Source of the DNA: Siderastrea radians
Taxonomy: Eukaryota > Cnidaria > Anthozoa > Scleractinia > Rhizangiidae
NCBI GenBank assembly: GCA_964017195.1
Contig: OZ024895.1
Span: 33,657,834-33,721,833 of the forward strand
Reading direction: 5' to 3'
DNA length: 64,000 bases
In this document: in pieces, positions 25,101 to 33,414 of the stretch
Numbering within the stretch: position 1 is the stretch's first letter
Layout: each line of letters starts with the position of its first letter
The notes under the pieces: model-generated
What the model saw: only the letters and a program-made list of their open reading frames with translations
What the model was told of the DNA's origin: nothing
The model's database searches: none
Translations under genes and position numbers: made by a program

Positions 25101-26959
25101 ACAAGAACTGAAATATGCGGCTAAAAAAAGAGAGGCAAGAAAGCCTGCAAATAAAGAAGAAGACTTCAATCTCTGTGTCAAACATTGTATTAGTTGTTAG
25201 TAACTTTTGCATTAGTGGTTAAAATTCTTACGAATGATTGACGATTGCCCGGATGAACGAATCGATGAGTACTTTCCTATTGTAGCATTCACTCAAAATT
25301 TTTCATGTTGTATGCTCTCACGCTCTTGTAAATTGAAGGATGAAGTCAATATCCTTTATTTAGAAAACCGACAAACAAATATTCCACAGTGAGATCAGTC
25401 ATGACAAAAATGGTGTTGGTAACTACAATATAGTTATTTTTTTTCCATTTGATTTTCAAAAGGAGGCTCTCCATATCCTGACATGGAAGTATTGGAACTA
25501 GTAGACAAACTGGAAACTGGTTACAGAATGGAAAAACCAAGACATATTTCTGAAGAGCTGTAAGTACAATGTGCACATTCTCTCTGTGATGTATCATTAA
25601 TTATATCGTGCCGGCTAAAATTAACCCTTAACCCCACTTGAGCGTTAATCTCAAATCTTTATTTACTATATCCATTCTCTGAGTTCTTGCGGAGAAGGGG
25701 GCCTTAATTAAAAACTATGAACACAGATCGTAACAGAACCATTCCAAGATTCAATGTTGGACAACAAATACTTTATCTCGAACGATAATTCTGATTCTCC
25801 CAGACAGGTTTATGCAGTCGAACATTTCTATTTGTTGAAATACCCTGGCTGTATATGGTTGATTTATTTATTATTATGTTAGATTATTAAAACCTGTTTT
25901 ATCTTTAAACGGTAGGTAACCAATCATAGCATGCTTTTTCTAATCATTTTTTTAATGTTACAGGTATACCGTTATGCTTTCATGTTGGGATGAGAACCCG
26001 GATAAGCGACCCACATTTCTTCTGCTGCACAGTAGTTTAAATCAATTGAACAAGGAAAATCAGGTACTAAACGCAAATGTTTACAAAAGAAACTCGCTAG
26101 ACATATCTTCAAGAAAATCTATCCCTTAGGCCAAAAACATGTCGGAGAGGTCACAAATAAGATATCAAATGCCACCATACGCAGAATATAACGGAAACAA
26201 TGCCAACGCAAGCCTAACTTATTGCTTAACTTCTGCCTTTGAATTAATTCATGAAAGGCAGACGAGCTAAGACAAAATAACATAATCCGCTGACATCCGA
26301 TCTTACGTCTTCTTACAATTGTTTATACTGTATCAAATAAAATAGGCGTCATTTCTCACCCAAGCCGATAAACGTGAAACGAATGAGGAGGGCCGAAGAG
26401 TAGGCGGTATTGTATAAGCGAATCTAAGCACGTTAATGAACTGTGTTTGCACCAATACTCATTGGAAAGAAACAAGCGAAGATGGGGCGGAGATGGGGCG
26501 ACGAATTTCTTTAGCTGATTCGCTTTGACGAAGCGCTCACACTCGAAACGTCAGCTTTGGAAGCGTGTTTACGGCTGCCAATATCAAGTTAAGAACTTCT
26601 TTCACCCTATTCCCATCTAGGAATGTTCACAGACTTAACTTAGTACAGTTACGAATGACGATTACTTTATAGCCAGAGAACTGAACAGAAAAAAAAAGTA
26701 CCTTGGCGTACAATTCCCTACCAAGTTCATGACAACTAAGACGACCAAAGATTTGTAAATATCTTTGCATGAGGCCAGAAAAACCACATCTTGAATTGGA
26801 GCCTCCAAGGATAAGGCTGTTAAATTATTTATATATAATAATATTTATACATTATTTTGTAATCTCATCTGTATTTTAATTCTTTTTTTTTTCTAGAATT
26901 GCATAAACGTCAAAACATATGACGGACGTCTCTACGAGAACTGGTCAAACGCCCTGTAA
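8880..26959 (+). CDS. Ig/FN3 receptor tyrosine kinase, 22 coding exons, probable pseudokinase
   Basis: Single-pass plasma-membrane receptor of the Ig/FN3 kinase class. Coding exons: 8880-8952, 12349-12732, 13612-13872, 14109-14384, 15448-15732, 15924-16193, 16839-17126, 17534-17839, 18401-18457, 18717-18776, 18880-19023, 19826-19883, 20288-20336, 20478-20934, 21522-21632, 22549-22736, 23053-23175, 23638-23708, 24084-24124, 25463-25559, 25964-26063, 26897-26959. All introns are GT-AG and phases agree, giving 3,762 nt (1,253 aa). The start is the first of two adjacent ATGs, 18 nt after an in-frame TAG and 30 nt after a likely UTR acceptor at 8,850. Ectodomain exons are all phase 1, as in shuffled modules. 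The kinase core resembles Tie/FGFR-type receptors ([11 protein letters not shown]), but the ligand and orthologue are unknown. DFG reads NFG. Confidence 0.9.
10210..11470. other. Intron 1 segment, no gene recognised
   Basis: Within the first intron of the kinase gene. A (TA)n tract near 10,232-10,252 opens a short fold-back ending in ATATACCT near 10,319. Overlapping open frames of about 70-110 codons on both strands (10,636-10,959 and neighbours) show no domain and overlap one another, so I do not call a gene. The segment may be an old mobile-element relic. Confidence 0.4.
11471..11652. repeat. (ATAC/GTAC)n microsatellite, ~180 bp
   Basis: A nearly pure ATAC tetranucleotide array with a block of about eight ACGT-type units near 11,603-11,632. 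It produces artefactual Tyr/Val/Cys/Met and His/Thr open frames on both strands. It abuts the sequence at 11,653, whose complement ends CAATAAAG before the array, so it probably grew from the tail of a retroposed element. Confidence 0.9.
11653..11880 (-). mobile_element. Possible 3' end of a non-LTR retroposon with tetranucleotide tail
   Basis: Read on the minus strand, this ends ...GACACTTCAATAAAG and runs straight into a TATG-type array. A poly(A)-signal-like word followed by a microsatellite tail is usual for RTE-like LINEs and the SINEs that use them. No coding remnant was found, so the class is a guess. Confidence 0.35.
11890..12005. repeat. Palindromic MITE-like element, copy 2
   Basis: Ends ACAATTATTCTA and TAGAATAATTGT are inverse, as are the inner arms GGATATC...ATGATTATAACCAACTCG and its partner around CGCTACGCG. 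It has the same ends and layout as the copy at 258-370, but the arms have diverged together, as expected for separate fold-back copies of one family. Confidence 0.75.
12008..12225. repeat. 218-bp nearly perfect palindrome
   Basis: Arms of about 105 bp beginning ATATACCAGTAGATGG and ending CCATCTACTGGTATAT pair along their whole length, with only about two mismatches (for example CATGGAG against CTCCGTG) and a loop of about 4 nt near 12,116. It starts directly beside the preceding palindromic element and lies 120 bp upstream of kinase exon 2. It could form a hairpin in the pre-mRNA. Confidence 0.88.
12349..14384 (+). CDS. RTK exons 2-4: three Ig-like domains
   Basis: Exon 12349-12732 (residues ~25-152) is an atypical V-like module: the paired cysteines appear to be those in HGCNL and YGCTA, and the usual first strand cysteine is absent. 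Exon 13612-13872 (~153-239) is an I-set Ig domain with LHC, IKW and [11 protein letters not shown]. Exon 14109-14384 (~240-331) is a further Ig domain with LKC, FTWFKDG and YSCKATN. Each module is one exon with phase 1 at both ends. Several N-glycosylation sites (NVT, NFT) are visible. The role is inferred to be ligand binding or adhesion. Confidence 0.88.
13170..13490. repeat. Diverged copies of the ~100-bp repeat in intron 2
   Basis: Recognisable inverse-orientation words (GAATGATGGACACACTCTAGGATTC, CAGAGGCTCAAAAGTTAGG, CTTGTACAGCACAATAAACG, AACAGTGCCACAGGAAATAA) are in the same order as in the 8,180-8,640 array read backwards. Old and noncoding. Confidence 0.6.
14820..15145. repeat. GGATCAGGGATCA minisatellite in intron 4
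   Basis: Between about 15,015 and 15,140 a degenerate unit GGATCAGGGATCA recurs roughly eight times with variable spacing. The preceding sequence (14,685-14,800) is a biased TTGCTG/TTGTTG/GGTGGT tract that yields artefactual Leu/Cys and Val/Gly frames. No exon is needed here, because the flanking exons are in phase with each other. Confidence 0.6.
15448..17839 (+). CDS. RTK exons 5-8: four fibronectin type III domains
   Basis: Four one-exon FN3 modules: 15448-15732, 15924-16193, 16839-17126 and 17534-17839 (residues ~332-714). The first three are close paralogues. Each has a proline-rich start, an I-x-W or L-x-W core (ATW, ISW, LTW), LDY..., N-R/K-TY and ARN..GYG..., consistent with local exon duplication. 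The fourth is more divergent ([26 protein letters not shown]). The second FN3 acceptor follows an ATTC microsatellite; the phase-correct site is the AG at 15,922-15,923. Many N-x-T/S sites suggest heavy glycosylation. Confidence 0.87.
15773..15898. repeat. (ATTC)n microsatellite filling FN3 intron
   Basis: About 125 bp of ATTC with a block of GTTC variants, inside an intron of only 191 bp. It replaces nearly all of the intron between the first two FN3 exons and sits about 25 bp before the acceptor used for 15,924, so it may supply the pyrimidine-rich tract. Confidence 0.9.
18401..20336 (+). CDS. RTK exons 9-13: Ser/Thr stalk, TM helix, start of the juxtamembrane region
   Basis: Two tiny exons (18401-18457 and 18717-18776) encode a Ser/Thr/Glu-rich stalk of about 39 residues, probably O-glycosylated. 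Exon 18880-19023 holds a hydrophilic linker and one membrane helix ([20 protein letters not shown]) followed by RKATQR, a positive stop-transfer signal that sets the type I topology. Exons 19826-19883 and 20288-20336 encode a basic juxtamembrane stretch ([14 protein letters not shown]) with a Cys pair that could be palmitoylated. Splice phase changes from 1 to 2 to 0 across this part. Confidence 0.85.
20478..26959 (+). CDS. RTK exons 14-22: juxtamembrane tail and kinase domain with NFG
   Basis: The large exon 20478-20934 carries a tyrosine-rich juxtamembrane segment and the glycine loop IGRGEFALV (~956-964), then VAVK with Lys ~984. Later exons give the helix C glutamate (SELKVMKDL), hinge [16 protein letters not shown] (Asp ~1094), then TNFGMARD where DFG is expected, so Asn ~1112 replaces Asp (codon AAC at 23,119-23,121). 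One activation-loop tyrosine (NIYQKTTG), [22 protein letters not shown] and KRPTF follow. The C terminus ends in LYENW, a pYxN-type motif. All other catalytic landmarks are kept, so loss or change of catalysis would rest on this one residue. Confidence 0.88.
21088..21254. repeat. Fold-back MITE, GGCCATTTCCGAG family
   Basis: AATAGGCCATTTCCGAGTTG at the left is the exact inverse of CAACTCGGAAATGGCCTATT at the right. Internal arms (AAAGCGAG...CTCGCTTT, TTTTCAT...ATGAAAA) also pair. It lies in the kinase intron between exons 14 and 15. Confidence 0.8.
21947..22127. repeat. Fold-back MITE with GAAACGTC arms
   Basis: TTTTGGATCTATCAAC...GTTGATAGGGTAAATTGGCC at the left pairs with its inverse at the right, and inner arms GACGTTTCGAGCGT and ACGCTCGAAACGTC flank a short AGAGCGAATCAGAGGG centre. 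A degraded relative (CACTCGAAACGTCAGCTTTGG) is visible near 26,535. Intronic. Confidence 0.8.
22291..22408. repeat. Fold-back MITE, 118 bp
   Basis: GTAGAATTAAGGATAAATTT at the left pairs with AAATTTATCCTTGATTCTAC at the right, and TTCACGTGTA and TTTTCAAA arms continue inward. This is the third fold-back element within 1.4 kb, all in the intron between kinase exons 15 and 16 or the intron before it. Confidence 0.78.
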
Positions 26960-29900
26960 ATGAAGTCTAGTTGAGAACGTTAGACTTTCTCTACAGTAAC
27001 AGTACGTCGCAGTGTATTAGATTTAGCTAATATTTTTTAATATTTCTTTTTTATGTTTCATTTTATTTCTTTATTGACCAAGCATCAAAGGTTACTATGT
27101 TAGGTACCAAGTCCTAAAGATATTAAAGTCAAAGATTGTATCGATTAAACCCTTCAAGCCCCAGCCTCATTTTTCAAATTCTCCTTACTGGTCTTCATAA
27201 ACTTGGTTGAGTACTCTTTGGGAGAACATGTTGAAATATCAAGACAATTCATCTTTGGTGATCATTTCCCTAATTCTCATCACCTGTCTGTGTTTTAATG
27301 CACTGATATGATAAGGAGAAATTTGATGCTGAACACTATTGGGGCTTAAAGGGCTAACAGTAAAAGAAGCATATTTTGTTTTCTAAATCCTACGAGCTGA
27401 TTGGACACGTGTCAACTAAACATAAGCATAATCCTCCAACATATAAAAATTTAGCTGAAGCGCAATATTTCAATCTTAAATGACAACAGTGGTTATTATC
27501 TTTTCTGTCTCAAATTATAGCCTGAAGAAGTTAAAAATCTTTGTAAGACAATTATTCAGGTTTAGTTTGACCTGATTCAAGTTTAAAAAGGACGTCAATA
27601 GTAGACTTATAACTTTCACTAAGTTTCACTAGCTCAAAGCAGTAATCTGATGGCATAAAAGTCGTAATTAAGGCGGTATCGGTTACTGGCGTATCGGTTG
27701 ATTTGTGAGGGGAACTGTTACACGGTTTTACCGACGGCGCTTAAAATGTATTTTGACAAAGGCCATCGCAGTGAAATCTGTCCTTTCCCGTGGAACTCTC
27801 TCTCGTGAAAGCCATGATCGGGCAATAGGTTAGGCTCAAAAACAGAAAGAAAGAAACATAAAGAAAGACACGAAAATAACTCCATGTATTTGAGCCTTTA
27901 TTATGTTCTCGCTGCGACAGAAATAAGCCGCTGTTACTTCGAAAAGATCTTTCAGGGCTTCGTTAAGAAGGTGATTTAGATGTGACTAAATACAAAATCA
28001 CAGAGGCCTAATAATGCCAGAAATTACCGCCAAAAGAATATGAAAGGACAGTTACTAAGATGACGCCAGTGAATTACGTAAAGATTTCAAAACGTAATAG
28101 TTTTTTACAAGCACCCTTTTATGATTATGCAATCTTCATCAATTAGGAATACTAATTAAATGGCACTAACATAATGAATGGCAGTTTTAATATTGTATGC
28201 AAAAATTTTCTTAACAGGTGATGCCTCGGATAGATAAAATATCTATTAGTTCATTTGCATCACCAAAACAAGTACACAGATGTCTTGATAAAATCCACAA
28301 TATGCACTTTTTCGGCGCAAGTTTTTAAAAAGTAACCTTTGGTAAGAGAGGATATTCTCTCTTGCCTTTGGCTTTTAATTTGCAAGAGTGTTACGTAGTG
28401 GATGAAGTATACCTTTATGTAAATACCGTAACTGAAATTGAGCTGGATATGGTGAGTTTATTTAGCCAAGGGGTTTGTAAGACTTTTGAATCAGATTTAA
28501 TACGTTTTGTCAATGCCACACTGATAATTGGTAGGCTCTCTCTTATAGAGAGAAAGCAGCTGTTTCCAGACTATGCATACAATTTATGTGAAATTTTAAT
28601 GCTTATATTCCTGTAGACTGCAATGCGGTATAAGAATCATTTTGGTAGTGAATTACGCAAAGATTTCAAAACGTAATAGTTTTATACAAGCACCCTTTTA
28701 TGATTATGCAATCTTCATCAATTAGGGATACTAATTAAATGGCACTAACATGATAATGGCAGTTTTAATATTGTATGCAAAAATTTTCTTAACAGGTGAT
28801 GCCTCGGATAGATAAAATATCCATTAGTTCATTTGCATCACCAAAACAAGCACACAGATGTCTTGATAAAATCCATAATATGCGCTTTTTCGGCGCAAGT
28901 TTTTAAAAAGTAACCTTTGGTAAGAGAGGATATTCTCTCTTGCCTTTGGCTTTTAATTTGCAAGAGTGTTACGTAGTGGATGAAGTATACCTTTATGTAA
29001 ATACCGTAACTGAAATTGAGCTGGATATGGTGAGTTTATTTAGCCAAGGGGTTTGTAAGACTTTTGAATCAGATTTAATACGTTTTGTCACTGCCACACT
29101 GATAATTGGTAGGCTCTCTCTTATCAAGAGAAAGCAGCTGTTTCCAGACTATGCATAAAATTTATGTGAAATTTTAATGCTTATATTCCTGTAGACTGCA
29201 ATGCGGTATAAGAAACGTTTTGGTAGGTGAAAACACCCAGCGTAGGATATAATGTTTGTATAAATTCTTGGAGTAGCCTTAGAAGGAAAATAATTTCGAT
29301 TTACTAATTTGAGGTTAAGGGCCATTTTTAGACAATTTAAATGAGAAGGAAACTTATATATATACATCTTTTTGTGACAAAAAATGTAAGATCTTAAGTA
29401 CATTATCGCCAAATGGTACATTCATAAACAAACATTGCAATAAAAGGGATTGATAAGACCTCGAAGATTGCTCAGTCTAAGTGAGTGAATGATGAAAGGC
29501 AATGCCTTTGTTACAGAGCTCGACGAAATTATTGCTAGATGTTTTTATACGGTGCATTTTTAACCGTGTTTGAGAACTATTAACATCGTACAGGCACAGA
29601 GTAGTTGCATATGTAAAACACAAGATTTTGCACCGCTGTTTTGCTTCCAGCATAAATCGCAGAACAAATTTGTTATAGCCTTTGAATTTTGTAAGACGGC
29701 CATAAAATAACTGTGGTTACGTACCATTTGAAAAAAAAAACGAGCTGCCTTATAAAGTAGTTTGCATGACTAGTTAAATAGCACTTTGTACAAAGCTCTG
29801 TTTACCAAAGTTTGTTGAAACTACACCTGTGTTACGAAGCGTTGCCTATTAATTATCAGGGATGCATATGACTATTTTTGTGCGTGCTGTATTGGTATCG

Positions 29901-31465
29901 TTGCTTCTTAAAAATAGCTATTGATAATTTATTTTTTTAAGCAAGTAATGGAAAAAGGTAGCAAAAATTAAGAGTTCCTTGATTACAGAAAAGTAAGAAA
30001 GTAAAACAACATGTCTTTAATTGTCAAATTAAAATTGTAAATACCAAATTTCTGGCCCGCCTAGATGACCTTAGCTACTTGCCGGTCGGTTCAATCTGTA
30101 CTATTGTTTTCAGTATAATACAATAAAAGGTGCGTTGTTGTTGTTGTTGTTGTTGTTGATTTTGTCGTTGTTCTTGTTGTATGAAATTTCTCTTACCTTA
30201 CAAACAACCTTGAACCCCCTTTTTTATGGCTTAAGCTCCATCTTCTTTTTTTTTTGTTTTGTTTTGTTTTGGTTTGGTTTGGTTTGGTTTTATTTTGTGT
30301 TTTCCTTTTCTTTTTCTTTTTTTTTTTTTGGGGGGGGGGGAGGGGATTCTAGTGAGAGCATTTCCTTAGTGCGTTGCATCGCAAGAGAAGAGCCAGGCAA
30401 TTTTCTGTTTGGATAACCAGTTTTCTTTATCAAACAAAAACAATAACTCGCTCTTAAGGAAGTGTCTGTAATGTGGGCATCTCATTTTTAAGAACAGTAT
30501 ACTTAGAACGGACAAAATAACTTACACTTTCTTGAAACATTACCTCTGTAATACGACATCACTAAAGTTCGGACCAAGGACAACGTAACTTAGCTGCACA
30601 CAACAAGATTGCATAAAAACTCTTCTTTTTCAATAAGGACAAGCCAAGTCACCACGAAAGTACAACATTACATTGCACCAAGCACAATTTTGCTGCAACT
30701 CAAATTTTCATTTTTTTTTCGTGTTTAGGTATTTTTCGGAATAACACGAATTTATGGCGGCCACGAGAAATCACTGAAATGTCATATCTTTGGCCTCTAT
30801 AATACGGCCACTTCTTTCGTACGTATATACGGTCTGGTGCCTCTGTTTGTCGTTTTCCTGTCCGTGTTTGAGAGGAAAAAAGTTCCACTGTATACAACTT
30901 CCTTGGAGTGAAACATAAATAAAATAATTAAATAAATTTGCTATTATCGACTCTGAATCAACGTAGATTTCAAAACTTTACCACACCCTCCTACAGAAAG
31001 AATAACACCCCGCCGTCCCACTTTGTTATTTTTACCCCCGTATCTACTCCTAAAAAAAATTACTAGAGCCCTTACAAGCCGCTGAGATTTAAGGCCTCGT
31101 CTCGCATTGCGATTCCGCATCGCGCCAACCTGATCTATTTTGGTCGACCAGCTGTCAAATGTGGAATTCGTGAGAAGCCAGCTTTTTATTTACTATATTT
31201 GACGGAGTTATTTGATATAAGTAAACAAATCGTACTACATTACCATGCATGCTAAAAGAGCTTAACGACCGTCAGCGTAATTACGCTCTGGTAATAACTG
31301 TAAACAGTCGAAAAGAAACAAAGTTTAAATTGACTTGCAGCTGAACATGTTCATGAACCGCTTAGCTGTTCAAAACTCTAGGAAAAGAAGTCCACTGATT
31401 CTACGGTACACCCCATCTGATCCATCAACATTAGAATACAGCGATGAGTATGATCTAGCATAAGA
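26960..31465. other. Intergenic; no protein gene recognised
   Basis: 3' flank of the kinase gene (an ATTAAA near 27,121 is a candidate poly(A) signal), then AT-rich DNA. The notable content is the 579-bp tandem duplication at 28,069-29,226. Around 30,060-30,350 a sequence ending CAATAAAAGGTGC runs into (TTG)n and then T-rich and G-rich homopolymer runs, possibly a retroposon tail. Nothing else is supportable. Confidence 0.5.
28069..29226. repeat. 579-bp unit duplicated in tandem
   Basis: 28,069-28,647 and 28,648-29,226 are head-to-tail copies with few differences. Each starts GTGAATTACG and ends near GCGGTATAAGAA...TTTTGGTA. Each holds a matching small open frame (28,362-28,616, 84 codons; 28,940-29,158, 72 codons; both begin MPLAFNLQECYVV). 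The frame is shortened in copy 2 by a TAA. The repeat is too recent to tell coding constraint from simple duplication, so no gene is called. Confidence 0.85.
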
Positions 31466-31718
31466 ATGACGAGGAGAAGCTTTTGCTTGACATTCCTATA
31501 TCTCGTAGTAGCATACAATTCTCACTATCAAGGAATTTTGGCGCTGCAAAGGTTACACATTGGAGGTTTGTTTCCATTCGGAGGCCTTCAAGAAACGGAA
31601 ATTTCCAAGAAAGGCGATCTGATAGAGGCAGCGGTTTACATGGCCTTAAAGGACGTAGAAGGTAAAAATATTTTGCCTGGATATAATTAAGTTGCAACTT
31701 CATGTCAATGATACGCAG
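31466..31718 (+). pseudogene. Frameshifted first exon of a GABA-B / class C receptor-like gene
   Basis: The frame from ATG 31,466 has a hydrophobic signal peptide (about residues 6-27) and then LHIGGLFPFGG, AAVYMALKDVEGKNILPGY, the start of the ligand-binding (ANF-receptor/Venus flytrap) domain as in GABA-B-type receptors. TAA stops it at 31,688-31,690. The expected continuation (KLQLHVNDTQ) is found in another frame and runs to a GTAAGG donor at 31,719, so a net +1 insertion in the AATTAA stretch has broken the exon. No following exon of such a receptor was found downstream. It may be a duplicated exon fragment, or a recent null allele of a gene whose other exons were displaced. Confidence 0.6.
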
Positions 31719-32315
31719 GTAAGGGTAAACCACGGATTCAAGACTTGGCGTAATCTTTTGCCCGCTTCTCTAAATTAAAGAACATATTTTGTTTCATTTT
31801 CTAAAATTTCCGAGCTCTAGAAAGAGGTAGCAAAAGGACCTAAACAAAAAAAAGCGCTCTGTCAGTAGCTTTAAATTGATAACGGTTACATTCTACCAGA
31901 TATTATCCACAGACTCAAAACTTGGATATGTATCAATAGTGCTGTGACCCGCATTTTGACTGCAGGAAAGAAATGATTTAATTATGTAAATAAATAAGCA
32001 CTGGGAAAAAATCACGCAAGGAACAAGGTGTTATAAGTTGTACTGGAGAAATTGAGGCGATCTGATAAGTCTGCAAAAATGGGAGTTCTGTGAACCTTGT
32101 AATCGCTGTCTTCACTAATACCTCCACGATGCGGACATCTCCATTTAACATAAAGCCCAGTTCGCTTTGTTCCTAAGAGACCAAAGGCCATATCATCACT
32201 AGTAAAGTCTGTAAGACGAACACTTCATTATACAGAAACTAATGCAACTTTGTCCACTTGGCCTTTTCTTGCTTGTCCAAAGGCAACACAAAAACAAACA
32301 ATTAAAAAAGCACAC

Positions 32316-32918
32316 ATTTTTTGTCGAATTTTCAAAATTATAACCTGCGGTGATGTTGTGTCACGTCAAAATTTAGGTCAAATTCGTGGGCCAAAAAGTC
32401 CATCTGGTACATGGATTTACCTACGAAAACTATTATTCAGCGAAAAAGTATCACTCCATGTTAGCTTTTATCGTAAAACTAGCTTGGATAAATGAAACGA
32501 AAAGTTTCGAGAGCGTCTTGAAAACAAGGCACTTGAGCTTATTGATTGACATCTTGACCTTTCGTGCCGCGAGTGTAACGACAAACATTAATCCAGAAAA
32601 GTTCGACTGTGGGTTTTAACTTCCGTAAAATAGTCTTTTGAATACCTCAGAAATCTGAGGAATATCATATTTGATAGTTATAACTCAAAAACAAGCTCCA
32701 GACGGGTATTTTTGGCAGGGATTTTGTTTTGAATGCAACATGTCAATTAGGCCAGTTAGCAAGTTTTGTCAACGCGCGCGTGTAAATATCAGTTTATAAA
32801 TCGGCATTGACCAAAAACTACAGAAAAACTATTGGAATAGTCAGTTAACTAATTATGTGGAACTATTTCTTACCTCTATCCAGCCTATCTTGATAAACGA
32901 TGGCAATATTGCTGCTAG
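32316..32918 (+). repeat. Left inverted repeat of the putative transposon
   Basis: Starts CATTTTTTGTCGAATTTTCA and contains GGTGATGTTGTGTCACGTCA, the undisturbed version of the site into which the BEL element inserted in the right copy. It is longer than the right copy by about 125 bp (near 32,590-32,715), which includes a small palindrome AATACCTCAGAAATCTGAGG. A shared 70-80-codon frame begins MGQKVHLVHGF in both copies, but differences look unconstrained. Confidence 0.7.
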
Positions 32919-33414
32919 CGTGAACGTAAGCGTTTTTCGAAAATGTTCTCAAGTTACATATTAACCGACAGACACAGGCATCCCAAGCTCGGTGAGAGGC
33001 GTGCTTCTTCATTTTTTTTTTTGGACTGTTTAAAAGTTTGTCTGTTTTATTTTGCTGCTTTAATTTGTTTACTTTTTGTTTGTTTTATTGTTGCTATTTT
33101 CGTTTACTTCCCCCCCCCCTGTCTTTTTTAATTACTGATCCATGGTACGTTTTTCCCTATCATGCATGGTATCGCTATGAAATGTACATTCCTTCAAGAT
33201 TTCGCAATCCCGTTCACGTGCGTCTGTTAACTACATAACTTCGCTGTCTTTCTGTTGCATATACGTTATTGACTCGCGGAAAGTGTTGCAACTTCTGTCT
33301 TTTGTCTAAATTAACTTAAATTTGAACTCGCTTACGGTTAAACATACTGCGTAGCAGAAGAAACGTACTTTGTATTAGGTATAATTTTTGAAGTCCAGCC
33401 ATACACTTTGTTAC

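Noticed and set aside
28069..29226. CRISPR-like or satellite array
   Set aside because: Only two long direct copies with no spacers, in a eukaryotic genome; a simple tandem duplication explains it.
32250..32619. Small frames (such as MGQKVHLVHGF...) in the left and right inverted repeats
   Set aside because: They are copies of a repeat; the shared residues follow from shared nucleotides, and the frames do not splice into the internal gene in any evident way.
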